Origin: a virus
IMG/VR virus record: IMGVR_UViG_3300003324_000049
Span: 1 to 58,303 of that record
Reading direction: 5' to 3' (one strand)
Length of the DNA stretch: 58,303 nt
A program made the translations under genes and the position numbers. This document shows, in pieces, positions 40,508 to 48,575 of the stretch (positions are counted from its first letter, which is position 1; each line of letters opens with the position of its first letter). The notes below the pieces were generated by a model. That model was given only the letters and a program-made list of their open reading frames with translations. It was not told the DNA's origin and searched no databases.

Positions 40508-43255
40508 TTAGTCTTCAGTTGGTTTGGGATTGATAGCACGATCCAATGTTGATGTAGATACACCAAGGATAGTAGCCACATCAGCCTGTGTCTTACCACT
40601 AGCCAGCAAGGACTGAGCTCTAGCAAGAGTACTACCTGCCATTACCTCTGTCTTCCTGGGTGTAGCCAGTTCCTTGACGTTGTCTATGTCAGCATTGTCA
40701 AGGATCTTCTCCAGCATGTTGGTACTGATAGCACCAGCCTGGATAGCATCCCATTCTTTAGGGGTGATCTTAATGGTCTGCTTGGTAGCACCGGTTCTAG
40801 CACGGCCTTCTTGTTGTGCAAGACTCTTGATCTTCTTGAGTTCAGCTGCATCCATCTCTGGATTAGCATCTCTCTTAGCCTTAACAATAGTACCGGCTAT
40901 CAGCTGGGCATGGCGTTCAAGGGGTTTATTCTTGAGGGCCTCGTTGAGTTTGCCACGGAGGGCGTCTACTTCGACGGCGTATACCTTCTTAGCAGAGGCG
41001 CTTTGTGGAGTGGGGGTAACATTAACCGCTACCTTCCTTGACTCATTGGCCAGAGCCTTCAGCTTATTGGCATGGTCTGCATAGACATGTTCTATAACAG
41101 TGCCGCCATTAGAAGACACCAGGTCATAAGCATCATCTACTAGATCAAGCTTCTTAACCTTAGTAGTCTTGAGGATACCGGTATCCTCATACTTACCAGT
41201 AGCTGGGTTCAGAGCCTTCCGAGTCTCACCAGTCTCTACCCATACCCTCTTACCAGTAGCCTTATCAATAGGTCCACCATCCTTAGCCATACGAGGTTTC
41301 CTATCAGGAACCCTGGCTTCAGACTTAGCCCTAGAGATAATGGTCGATGCACCACCAGCTTTGCCGTTAGGCTTCATCTGGTATTCCCTCTTAAGAGCAG
41401 CAATGCCATTGTCTTTAGCAGACTGCTTATAATCGAGGTGGTGTTTCTCAGCATCGATAACTACCATTGAGTGCTTGACTGCACGAGCAATCTCATTGAA
41501 TGGTGCACCCTTGATGGTCATGTCTGTAATCAGATTAGAGACATCGCCCATCTGTTGGCCTTTGGCTTTGGCCGACATCTTAGGTGCATCATCGGGAAGC
41601 TTATACAGCTTCTTAGGATCGAAGTCCTTCAGTTCCTTTAGGGGCTGAGATGACTTGATCTTACCTTCAGGATTGGGAATGACAAGGACAGTATCGCCAT
41701 CAAAGTCTGCACCAGACAGTCGTTCTGCTACCTTCGAGTTGATACCAATAGCATCCCTAGCCTGCTTGATTACAGCATTGGCTTCACGGTTCTTGTTGTT
41801 GACAACGAGTTCCGGGATTTCAAAAGTACCACCATGAGGGTGTCGAATCAGAACAACCTTTTCTCCATCCTTGTAATTAGGAGCATAAACTTCATAGTCC
41901 TTCAAACTGTTGAATGGGAGAATGACATGGTTGGCAGTTCGAGGAAGACCCGCTGCTTTCAGATGAACGGCAGAAGAATCGGCTCCATCAGCGAACTTCT
42001 CCATCAACTTCCGTTTTACAACAGGGTTGGTGAGAGAATTGATTTCGTCGAATTCGGCTTTCTTCTGATCATACCGTTTTCCAAGCTGTTCCTTAGCAAG
42101 GCTCGGACTTTGCTTAGAGAGCATCTGTGAGGAAAGCTTATTGGACCATGCAGTCCAGTCACCTTCTTCATTCACAATGTTGAGCGCAGAAGTAACCGTT
42201 TCAGTTCCATCTTTGTTCTTTTTCGTGATTTGACGAACAGCAGACCCAAACGGGTTTTCTTCGTCTTTTTGAGGCTTCATAGCATCGAGCTTGTTGCCGG
42301 TGTCACTCTTATTGGTGTTAAAGATCATATCCACACCATTTGGGAGGTTGTCATTATACATGACCATTCCCTTAAGGTAGTGAGTGCCGTTTACACCAAT
42401 TCGAACCTGGGCATATCGAGAATTCCCCATATCAAGGTCTTTTACGCCTCGACGGATCTCAATAACGCCGTCTTTGTCAGCACCGCCTTCTTCGGCATAC
42501 CGAACGCCTACCCGCTTAAGGTCTACGTTGAGCGGGGGCAACATTCCGAAGTTGGTAAAGGATTTACCGCCATCATCAGAATCTCCAAGCAAGGGTTTGA
42601 TCTTGTCCTTGTTTTTGAGAACGTCAGAATAGGTTTTATCAGGACCAGTCAAAACTTTGATATTGGTAAAGTTACCAGTACCCATCTGTTCCTGTTTAAT
42701 GTAGTGGACCTTATAACCTTCTTCTTTAAGAGCGGCAATAGCCGTTCCGAGGCGAGTACTACTTACGCCAAGATGATTTTCGGTTCCAGCACCGAAGTCG
42801 ACATACTCATTCTTCGAAATTTGGTCTTTGATGAGTTTCGCAGTACCAAGAATCGCATTTTGGTCTTCTTTTTGTGCATCGGCAAGAAGAGCACGAACAG
42901 AAGACTCGTTTTTACCACCCATGAGCTCACCAATCTTTACATTGGTATAACCCTTTTCTTTTAGCTTTACAGCCTGGGCAATATCAGCTCGTTTAATCTG
43001 ATCATTAGCGATAGACGTCAAAGCACGAAGCTGAGTCGTCGTCATTTTGTATTCTTTGCCATCCGCATCGACACCGCTGTAGTATTTAGCGATTTCGGTG
43101 GGAGTCAAACCCTGTTTCTGCAGAGCTTCGATGTGACCTTTAAACGAACGAGACCGTTGTTCAGGATTTTCACCGCTACCCCAAGGATAGCGGCCAGACT
43201 TTCGCAGGATGCCTTCATGTCTTAGAAAGCTTGCGTCTGTAGTTTCTTTTCCCAT
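40508..43255 (-). CDS. two-barrel RNA polymerase-like protein (YonO/QDE-1 type)
   Basis: 915 residues. GADFDGDTVLVIP at 515-527 carries the metal-binding DFDGD of double-psi barrel RNA polymerases, preceded at 466-485 by KVVLIRHPHGGTFEIPELVV, which parallels the beta-prime region before its DFDGD. A likely first barrel lies around 286-316 with HYLKGMVMY. Helix-turn-helix-like segments occur at about 45-125, 160-180 and the C-terminus (880-908). The N-terminus RHEGILRKSGRYPWGSG resembles the motif of two head-region proteins. A single-chain DNA-dependent RNA polymerase, as shown for phage SPbeta YonO, is the best model. Confidence 0.75.
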   Translation of the reverse strand: MGKETTDASFLRHEGILRKSGRYPWGSGENPEQRSRSFKGHIEALQKQGLTPTEIAKYYSGVDADGKEYKMTTTQLRALTSIANDQIKRADIAQAVKLKEKGYTNVKIGELMGGKNESSVRALLADAQKEDQNAILGTAKLIKDQISKNEYVDFGAGTENHLGVSSTRLGTAIAALKEEGYKVHYIKQEQMGTGNFTNIKVLTGPDKTYSDVLKNKDKIKPLLGDSDDGGKSFTNFGMLPPLNVDLKRVGVRYAEEGGADKDGVIEIRRGVKDLDMGNSRYAQVRIGVNGTHYLKGMVMYNDNLPNGVDMIFNTNKSDTGNKLDAMKPQKDEENPFGSAVRQITKKNKDGTETVTSALNIVNEEGDWTAWSNKLSSQMLSKQSPSLAKEQLGKRYDQKKAEFDEINSLTNPVVKRKLMEKFADGADSSAVHLKAAGLPRTANHVILPFNSLKDYEVYAPNYKDGEKVVLIRHPHGGTFEIPELVVNNKNREANAVIKQARDAIGINSKVAERLSGADFDGDTVLVIPNPEGKIKSSQPLKELKDFDPKKLYKLPDDAPKMSAKAKGQQMGDVSNLITDMTIKGAPFNEIARAVKHSMVVIDAEKHHLDYKQSAKDNGIAALKREYQMKPNGKAGGASTIISRAKSEARVPDRKPRMAKDGGPIDKATGKRVWVETGETRKALNPATGKYEDTGILKTTKVKKLDLVDDAYDLVSSNGGTVIEHVYADHANKLKALANESRKVAVNVTPTPQSASAKKVYAVEVDALRGKLNEALKNKPLERHAQLIAGTIVKAKRDANPEMDAAELKKIKSLAQQEGRARTGATKQTIKITPKEWDAIQAGAISTNMLEKILDNADIDNVKELATPRKTEVMAGSTLARAQSLLASGKTQADVATILGVSTSTLDRAINPKPTED

Positions 43256-43267
43256 TCAGGACACCCC

Positions 43268-43846
43268 CTAACTTGCGGCGAGTTCGAGCATTTCATTCAT
43301 AAGACGGTCCGCAGTCTTAATACGGTCCATGATGTAAGCAATGTCATCATTCGGAGGAATAAAAGCAACCACATCGTCGTTCTGATAAATGCGGAGCTCA
43401 ATGAGATCAATCTCGAAAGGTTTCAACTCGTATTCCAAACAGAAGAGGGCAACATAAATCATAAGCTGCCGCATATCTGCTTTGAGGATGCCAGTCTTCA
43501 AGTCATGGATTCGAAGTACGGTACCGAGGTTTGGTTCTTCACGGTAACTGATTGCATCAGCCGTTCCGAAACAATTGTATGAATAGAACAGAATCTGTTC
43601 AGGAGTCATACGAAAGCCGATTGCGTCATTGACGTACCGGCTCAAAGTTTTGTTATTACGAGGGAGTTTGACCCCGAGAAGAATCAGATTCTTAGCGAGA
43701 TCATGAAGTCGACTACCCTCGAGAGCTGCCATCTGGGATTTAACCCATTTAAGCAGCCGGTCGTTGTCGTAGTTGATCCAGTGGTACTTGCTTGCGCTGA
43801 ACTGCGCGTGCTTTCCTTCTAGATGAGAATGCTTGTTGAAGAGCAT
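43268..43846 (-). CDS. PD-(D/E)XK nuclease (RecB/DUF2800-like)
   Basis: 192 residues from ATG 43846, inside the preceding gene. Family signs: QFSASKYHWINYD near residue 15-27, GTADAISY (about 100), and IHDLKTG (about 117-123) with QLMIYVALF following, the D-EXK/QL pattern of RecB/Cas4-type nucleases. Probably trims or resolves DNA during replication or recombination. Confidence 0.75.
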   Translation of the reverse strand: MLFNKHSHLEGKHAQFSASKYHWINYDNDRLLKWVKSQMAALEGSRLHDLAKNLILLGVKLPRNNKTLSRYVNDAIGFRMTPEQILFYSYNCFGTADAISYREEPNLGTVLRIHDLKTGILKADMRQLMIYVALFCLEYELKPFEIDLIELRIYQNDDVVAFIPPNDDIAYIMDRIKTADRLMNEMLELAAS

Positions 43847-44126
43847 TGAGTACAACCTCTTTGTTTTCCGGGTATATGACTGACGAGAATGACATTCGAT
43901 CAAACTGTTCGATGTACCATTCTTGGTTGGGGCGGAAGGGCGCTTGGGCATCACGCTTGGCTTCCAGTATTGCCCAACGGTCATTGAACAAAATTAGAAG
44001 GTCTGGAATCCCTTGTTGCTCATTAGCGTCTAGCTTGATAATGAAGCAGCCAGGAAACAACCTTCGTAACTCTTTCTTGAGACCAGCTTGAAAGTCGGAC
44101 TCGAGCTTAGACTTAGCTTTTGCCAT
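43749..44126 (-). CDS. VRR-NUC type nuclease
   Basis: 125 residues. IPDLLILFNDRWAILEAKR (about 40-58) gives the GIPD-ExK core of the VRR-NUC/Holliday-junction-resolvase fold, and LEAKRDAQAPFRPNQ follows. CAGGAGAGTCT before ATG 44126. Its last 98 bases overlap the start of the next nuclease in another frame. Confidence 0.8.
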   Translation of the reverse strand: MAKAKSKLESDFQAGLKKELRRLFPGCFIIKLDANEQQGIPDLLILFNDRWAILEAKRDAQAPFRPNQEWYIEQFDRMSFSSVIYPENKEVVLNALQQAFSSRRKARAVQRKQVPLDQLRQRPAA

Positions 44127-44137
44127 AGACTCTCCTG

Positions 44138-44173
44138 TTACGAAAAATGAAAGGCGCTGTATAGTACAGACAT
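44138..44173 (-). CDS. possible 11-residue leader peptide
   Basis: ATG 44173 preceded by GAAGGAGTAAG and ending at TAA 44138, between the promoter and the nuclease gene. Too short for certainty; offered because of its strong ribosome site. Confidence 0.3.
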   Translation of the reverse strand: MSVLYSAFHFS

Positions 44174-44175
44174 CT

Positions 44176-44212
44176 TACTCCTTCTATTATAATCCATGTA
44201 TTCCTTACGTGG
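44176..44212 (-). promoter_or_regulatory. cassette-type promoter of the nuclease/polymerase group
   Basis: Minus strand ACGTAAGGAATACATGGATTATAATAGAAG: TACATGG and TATAAT at the consensus spacing seen at 8.2-13.9 kb. Confidence 0.6.
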
Positions 44213-44590
44213 GCAATGGCGGAAAACCCAGACTTGTGGCCACTTGGCCAGAAAACCCACTTAAAACCCAAAACTCTTTATATATACCCTTTTTTACTTC
44301 GATTAAAAGTTTTAAGAAAAAAGTGGGCAAAGTGGCCAACTATGGACGTTTCGTCCAAGTGTGTGGGCACTTTTACGCTAAAAGCGAACAAAACAAGCAA
44401 ATTCAAGCCAAAAACGGCTCAATTTTTTCCGCCATTGCCCACGCAAGCACTAAAAATCAATTTTTCGTCTGGCCACTTATTTTGGCCAAAGTGGGCAGAT
44501 TGGCCACTTTTCTGGCCAGAAATTCAAAACTTGGGTGGAAAGTGCCCACAAAATTTTTCAATAAGTGGGCAGCTGGCCAATTACTGGCCA
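44209..44590. repeat. AT-rich region with TGGCCA and GTGGGCA iterons (origin candidate)
   Basis: Nine TGGCCA copies (44237, 44245, 44333, 44470, 44483, 44501, 44513, 44574, 44585) and seven GTGGGCA copies in either direction (44210, 44323, 44363, 44436, 44491, 44543, 44565). An 18-base inverted repeat links 44209-44226 and 44425-44442. No gene is visible. The pattern fits a replication origin or a multi-site operator. Confidence 0.6.
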
Positions 44591-44929
44591 CTAGATTTTG
44601 TCTAGTTCCACCTTGAAGTGCATACTACTAGGTCCGTAAGAGATAAGTTTGCCCTGTCGCTCGAGCTTCCGAAGTTTAGCCAATAGCAGTTTTTCTGGAA
44701 TAGGTTCAAGTACTTCCGCAATCTCATAGAAGTTCGCGAGCTTCTTCTTGCGATAGTGTAGTGACTTTGCGGGCATCGCTTCATCAGCAAGACTAAAGAT
44801 TGTATGTCTGCCAATCCCAGAAGCTCCAGGCCAGACTGTCCACAGGTTCTGAAGAAAGAAAACTGTCTCGAGTACAACAATGTCCGGGATGTGCTTTAGC
44901 TGTAGTTTAGTCGGTGAACTCTTACCCAT
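44591..44929 (-). CDS. winged-helix-like DNA-binding protein, 112 aa
   Basis: ATG 44929 directly follows the TAG of the HTH gene. Helices with IPEKLLLAKLRKLERQGKL (about 77-95) then SYGPSSMHFKV match a recognition helix plus wing. Adjacent to the iteron region, so a role in binding it is a fair guess, not shown. Confidence 0.6.
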   Translation of the reverse strand: MGKSSPTKLQLKHIPDIVVLETVFFLQNLWTVWPGASGIGRHTIFSLADEAMPAKSLHYRKKKLANFYEIAEVLEPIPEKLLLAKLRKLERQGKLISYGPSSMHFKVELDKI

Positions 44930-45166
44930 CTACAATCCTACTTTCTTCGTTAAAAGCATAATCTCCCAGGTTAGCTTTTTATCCACCATACCTGAGTAGT
45001 CCGGGAAAAACTTTTTCATTGTCCGGTGGCTAACTCCGAACGTCTTCGCAATTTGGGCAAGCGGCCATTCGTCTTCCATGCAGGCCCGAAGCCGCTCAGT
45101 CAATTCCTCACTGAGCGGCCCCCGATCTGCGACAGTCCTACGTTCGATCATTGGGTTCGTCGACAC
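44930..45166 (-). CDS. helix-turn-helix protein, 78 aa
   Basis: WPLAQIAKTFGVSHRTMKKFF (about 35-55) is a clear helix-turn-helix of the resolvase/sigma-like kind. Start GTG 45166 is used; ATG 45151 is possible. Coupled to 44591-44929. A regulator of the region is likely. Confidence 0.65.
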   Translation of the reverse strand: MSTNPMIERRTVADRGPLSEELTERLRACMEDEWPLAQIAKTFGVSHRTMKKFFPDYSGMVDKKLTWEIMLLTKKVGL

Positions 45167-45404
45167 GACTCAATATCCAGAGGACAGTGTATTTACGGAC
45201 GTTATACCAAAGTTCGTAGAATGGCCACACCATTACTAGAAGCCAAGAGACCCAACCTGCAGTCTTATAAGAGTCTTCCTTGTTATAGCTGTAAGGAAAG
45301 TCTTTCTTTATCCATGCATCGATTCGCTTGAAGTAGACGGGCAATCTACTTATACCCACGATCCAGTATCCGATGAAGATAAGCCATCCTGCTAGTTCAC
45401 CCAT
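45138..45404 (-). CDS. membrane protein, 88 aa
   Basis: Hydrophobic segments at about 4-20 and 48-70 with many Trp and Tyr, and a polar linker between. The stop codon of the upstream gene overlaps its ATG (TAATG). Function unknown. Confidence 0.65.
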   Translation of the reverse strand: MGELAGWLIFIGYWIVGISRLPVYFKRIDAWIKKDFPYSYNKEDSYKTAGWVSWLLVMVWPFYELWYNVRKYTVLWILSRVDEPNDRT

Positions 45405-45640
45405 TATGCCACCTTCTTAACGTACACTGCATCCCGCTTCTCCGGAAAGGCACTCAAGTATTGTTCGTGAACAAACACTTCGGTGTTCCATCCATTCCGA
45501 TGAATCAAAACTTTGTTCCCCTCGATAGTGTGGCGTTGCGGAATGATACGCTTCGTCGATATATACCGCACTAACAGAGTGGCCGAGACCTCGTAGCCTG
45601 GGAACTTCGGGATTGGGCGCCACTCTAAATTGTTGCTCAC
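45404..45640 (-). CDS. NUMOD4-like domain protein
   Basis: Contains EWRPIPKFPGYEVSATLLVR (split: WRPIPKFPGYEVS at about 6-18), the NUMOD4 signature of homing nucleases, followed by a small basic domain, but no HNH motif. GTG 45640 after GGGGGAAGCAGCAA is preferred; an ATG at 45721 is also in frame. It overlaps the 45417-45791 frame. Confidence 0.6.
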   Translation of the reverse strand: MSNNLEWRPIPKFPGYEVSATLLVRYISTKRIIPQRHTIEGNKVLIHRNGWNTEVFVHEQYLSAFPEKRDAVYVKKVA

Positions 45641-45791
45641 TTGCTGCTTCCCCCACGTTAAGTAGTAGATCAAGTCGTTCAGGAGACCAAGCCTCAACGA
45701 TGTAGTTTTTGTGTGATTCATAAGTATCGGGCAGATGTACTTTCATCCACTCGACTTGGTTTTTTGTTAGGACTAGAGGGATAGGCTTCAC
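45417..45791 (-). CDS. coupled gene overlapping a NUMOD4-like gene out of frame
   Basis: GTG 45791 shares GTGA with the stop of 45788-46051, strong evidence of a real start. The first 55 residues look like a genuine protein (VLTKNQVEWMKVHLP); the rest, overlapping the NUMOD4 frame, does not. Either the frame shifts into 45404-45640 or the C-terminus is simply dispensable. Confidence 0.45.
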   Translation of the reverse strand: MKPIPLVLTKNQVEWMKVHLPDTYESHKNYIVEAWSPERLDLLLNVGEAASEQQFRVAPNPEVPRLRGLGHSVSAVYIDEAYHSATPHYRGEQSFDSSEWMEHRSVCSRTILECLSGEAGCSVR

Positions 45792-46051
45792 AGCGCCATC
45801 TCTTCCTCGATGACGATGCCCCGACCCTGCTTAATTTTCTTAAGCGTATCCTCGGCTTCTCGGACCCTCTTCTCACAGTTGAAGGTTGTAGGCTTCCAGA
45901 CATGTTCCGGCAGTCTGATAGCCGTTACAGCGCCGCTCACACCCTTTAGAGAATCGACCCGTGTTGCGATCCGAATCGCCTTTGGGTCCAGGTTCTTCCG
46001 GAGTGCGTAGATCGATGCGTGCCGCTGGTTTCCAAACATCAGGTAGATCAT
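45788..46051 (-). CDS. hypothetical protein, 87 aa
   Basis: ATG 46051 overlaps the preceding TGA (TGATG) with GGAGAGCTTG before it. Basic, helical C-terminus with KRVREAEDTLKKIKQG. No family recognised. Confidence 0.65.
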   Translation of the reverse strand: MIYLMFGNQRHASIYALRKNLDPKAIRIATRVDSLKGVSGAVTAIRLPEHVWKPTTFNCEKRVREAEDTLKKIKQGRGIVIEEEMAL

Positions 46052-46284
46052 CAAGCTCTCCTCATCAAGTGCATGTGAAGGTTCTCTTCTTTGATTGTGT
46101 GATACAAAGTTTCTGTAGTCCACACTTGGTTTCGTCCAGCGAGAACCCACTGATCTGTATCATTCTGCAAAGCTATCTGAATGGTAGGAAACTTATCCTC
46201 CCAGTCATGGATAGCAATCACATCACCCAGGACAAGAGATTTGAGGTCTTCCAAACTCTCAATCACTCCACGACGGATGGTCAC
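46051..46284 (-). CDS. hypothetical protein, 77 aa
   Basis: GTG 46284 overlaps the TGA of the membrane gene. Small alpha/beta with GDVIAIHDWEDKFPT and WVLAGRNQVW. No motif recognised. Confidence 0.65.
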   Translation of the reverse strand: MTIRRGVIESLEDLKSLVLGDVIAIHDWEDKFPTIQIALQNDTDQWVLAGRNQVWTTETLYHTIKEENLHMHLMRRA

Positions 46285-46505
46285 TTCTTGTTCTCCTTAT
46301 GAGCCTTCATGGCGTAGTAGATGAACTGGACGATGAGCCCGACCAGAAACATGTTTGGGAAGAATGGACTGAGTCCAAAGAACAGCAGTACCGATGTCAC
46401 CACTAGTCCCAGGAGTAACATAAGGGTTAGGAACCCCATAAGGGCGGACTTCTTCTCGGCCTCAGTCATCGGCTCATGTTTCTTACAACTGCACTGATCG
46501 GTCAC
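46281..46505 (-). CDS. two-segment membrane protein, 74 aa
   Basis: Starts with a CSCKKH cluster, then segments at about 22-42 and 48-66, and ends in Lys-rich residues. GTG 46505 overlaps the upstream stop. Function unknown. Confidence 0.65.
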   Translation of the reverse strand: MTDQCSCKKHEPMTEAEKKSALMGFLTLMLLLGLVVTSVLLFFGLSPFFPNMFLVGLIVQFIYYAMKAHKENKK

Positions 46506-47188
46506 GCTGCGTCTGCTTTCGGGAATGTCGAATTGATTAGGAATTTGCGTTGGACTGCTACCACCTGCTTGCCCTTGCGGAGATGGTAGTAACGTCCTCT
46601 GTTATTACGGGAAATAGTTAGGAGCCGCCCAGTATTGATCTCCCGGACGGCTCCCTTCTTGTTTACTTCATAGAGAGGGAAGTTGTGGGCAACCCTCCAG
46701 ACCTTGTGACCGACCGTACTGCCGTCATCAGCCACTGCAGCTTCTTTTCGACGCTCTCTGGCCCTCTGGTTATGGCACTTACGACAATTCCGATACCCAC
46801 GCTTATCGATTAGCGTATTCTCTTCATTGTACTCATGGCCGCGCCTACAGTGAGATTTCTCCTCACGACCCTTAGGAGCTTCCACCACTTTGGGAGTGGG
46901 CTTCAGTTCCGGGAAGGCCAACCATACCAGTTTCTGCCAGGATCGGTTAGTCTGCCTACCGTCTGGTCGAACCAACTTGAAGTACCAAAGATCCGTACCC
47001 GGTCTCTGCGTTTCAAGCAGCAGGTAGCCGGATCGAAGGCTTCGAAGGTCGCCATCCTTAGTGATCTCGTAGTCGGGGAATTCCGGGATTCTCCGAAACT
47101 CTTCTTTACTGAGATCCCTACCGTCAGCAGTCTCTGTCTCTTTCCAGACAGTCCTCTTAACCTCTGTTGGCTGTGATGAAATTCTCAC
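46502..47188 (-). CDS. tandem NUMOD4-like protein with zinc-finger insert, 228 aa
   Basis: GTG 47188 shares GTGA with the upstream TGA. It has NUMOD4-like units at about 29-90 (FRRIPEFPDYEITKDGDLR) and 165-225 (HNFPLYEVNKKGAVR), separated by a zinc site CRRGH...CRKCH (about 114-137). No HNH catalytic core. A DNA-binding protein derived from a homing nuclease is likely. Confidence 0.7.
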   Translation of the reverse strand: MRISSQPTEVKRTVWKETETADGRDLSKEEFRRIPEFPDYEITKDGDLRSLRSGYLLLETQRPGTDLWYFKLVRPDGRQTNRSWQKLVWLAFPELKPTPKVVEAPKGREEKSHCRRGHEYNEENTLIDKRGYRNCRKCHNQRARERRKEAAVADDGSTVGHKVWRVAHNFPLYEVNKKGAVREINTGRLLTISRNNRGRYYHLRKGKQVVAVQRKFLINSTFPKADAA

Positions 47189-47700
47189 TTCTTGCTCCAC
47201 ATCTGATCGGCAAGCTTCGGACCATCGATGTAGTAGTCCATGCCGTTGATTTTGATCTTGACATTGAACTTCAGCTGATCAATATCCCACCAGTTAGGTT
47301 CAAGGACTTTCTCTTTCCCCTTGATTCGAATAACACCTGTTTGGCTGATTTCGAATGCTCTGGTCGGACCAATTTCAAGATCTCGCCATTCAATCTCGAC
47401 GTTGTCTGTAGGTTCGAGTCCTACCTCTTCGTCTACAGACTCTTCGGTAACCCCGAGCAGTTCCTTCTCCCACTCGGCAAGAGGTTCCTGAATAGGGTCA
47501 TGTCGAAATACTTCCCTACTAATCACCCTAGCCATGTTTGACTTCAAAGCTGGATTGGATGGAAGAAAGAAATTGAGATCCACCTCCAGCGTCTCTCCAG
47601 TCATGAATCCGCTCTGGTCATAAATCGGCAAACGTACGTGCTTCAAATCAGTTCCCCAGCTCTTTCTGTTTCTGTTCAATTGCATCGCGGACTGCATCAT
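47185..47700 (-). CDS. protein with a C-terminal NUMOD4-like unit, 171 aa
   Basis: The C-terminal half has EIEWRDLEIGP-FEISQTGVIR, a divergent NUMOD4-like unit. The start is uncertain: ATG 47700 has no good ribosome site, while TTG 47646 follows GGGGAAC and a stop 4 bases earlier that ends a short frame (VSIDDAVRDAIEQKQKELGN). The latter short frame may be a separate microprotein. Confidence 0.6.
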   Translation of the reverse strand: MMQSAMQLNRNRKSWGTDLKHVRLPIYDQSGFMTGETLEVDLNFFLPSNPALKSNMARVISREVFRHDPIQEPLAEWEKELLGVTEESVDEEVGLEPTDNVEIEWRDLEIGPTRAFEISQTGVIRIKGKEKVLEPNWWDIDQLKFNVKIKINGMDYYIDGPKLADQMWSKK

Positions 47701-47730
47701 CGATTGATACCGCGGGTGTTTCGAAGTAGG

Positions 47731-47931
47731 TCAGATCACTTCCACTAACAGTTTGTAAATCTGTCCGCCGTACGGGTCTTGCATGATCGGGTCGACCACC
47801 CACGTCACTCCCGTTACCAGCCATGTCTTTCCGTCCTTCAGGTCGATGTTGTCGTTGATCCTCGGTGCAAAGGGCATCGGAAACTCGGCAAGCATACTTC
47901 CATCAACCGCATGGATCTCAACACGAATCAT
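47731..47931 (-). CDS. hypothetical protein, 66 aa
   Basis: ATG 47931 shares ATGA with the upstream stop. Beta-rich, acidic, with KTWLVTGVTWVVDP. Function unknown. Confidence 0.65.
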   Translation of the reverse strand: MIRVEIHAVDGSMLAEFPMPFAPRINDNIDLKDGKTWLVTGVTWVVDPIMQDPYGGQIYKLLVEVI

Positions 47932-48077
47932 TTCTTGACCTTCGCATCCCAAATAATTTCGAAGTTGTCAGTTATCCATTCCTCACTCAGATGGCATTCA
48001 TCCCGAAGTTTCTCGAAAGCAGTCTGATTGATCTGCGCTACGAATGGACTTATCTCAACCAATTGTGATGGAATCAT
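47928..48077 (-). CDS. microprotein, 49 aa
   Basis: Both ends are coupled: ATG 48077 overlaps the preceding TGA, and its own TGA overlaps the next ATG. Acidic, helical, ending WDAKVKK. The double ATGA overlap is the main support. Confidence 0.65.
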   Translation of the reverse strand: MIPSQLVEISPFVAQINQTAFEKLRDECHLSEEWITDNFEIIWDAKVKK

Positions 48078-48283
48078 CGCGTCGGGGTGTAGCGCATCGA
48101 GATGTCCGGGAAGGCAAGGTGGATTGCCATCTGAATAGTTATGTACGATCCATCATGCCTACGTATCTCATTTACATTGCAGTAGTCTTTACCGTCGATC
48201 TGTACGTCACCGTCACGACTTACTTTGAGACTGTCGGCGACTCCGGGAACTGATCGAAACTCGTAGTTACGTTCTTTAGTCAT
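48074..48283 (-). CDS. divergent NUMOD4-like protein, 69 aa
   Basis: ATG 48283 after AAGGAGAATTCAG. Pattern EFRSVPGVADSLKVSRDGDVQ near the N-terminus (residues about 7-27) matches the NUMOD4-like paralogues; the rest is short. No nuclease. Confidence 0.6.
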   Translation of the reverse strand: MTKERNYEFRSVPGVADSLKVSRDGDVQIDGKDYCNVNEIRRHDGSYITIQMAIHLAFPDISMRYTPTR

Positions 48284-48575
48284 CTGAATTCTCCTTGGGC
48301 CATGCAGCACTCATGATGCTGTCTAGTGAGATTGTGTGTTTCTGTCCGCTGATCCAGAAGTCAACGAACTCGCCCTCATTGGGCCGGAGCATGTACTTGT
48401 AGGGCTGTGAGGGAGCTTTGGTAGTGGTTCGACGTACCTGCCGGTTAGCGTTTACCTCGTACTCAGGAAACCCCGGGACAGGCCTCCAGTCGAGCTCCCG
48501 CTGTTCATTGCGTTCGATATCAGCCAACCGACCATAACCTTTCGCTCGAGCCATAATGGATGGTTTAGGTGTCAT
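48276..48575 (-). CDS. NUMOD4-like protein, 99 aa
   Basis: ATG 48575 within the 3' end of the previous gene. LDWRPVPGFPEYEVNANRQVR (about 28-48) is a clear NUMOD4 unit, followed by a strand-rich part. No HNH. Confidence 0.65.
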   Translation of the reverse strand: MTPKPSIMARAKGYGRLADIERNEQRELDWRPVPGFPEYEVNANRQVRRTTTKAPSQPYKYMLRPNEGEFVDFWISGQKHTISLDSIMSAAWPKENSDD

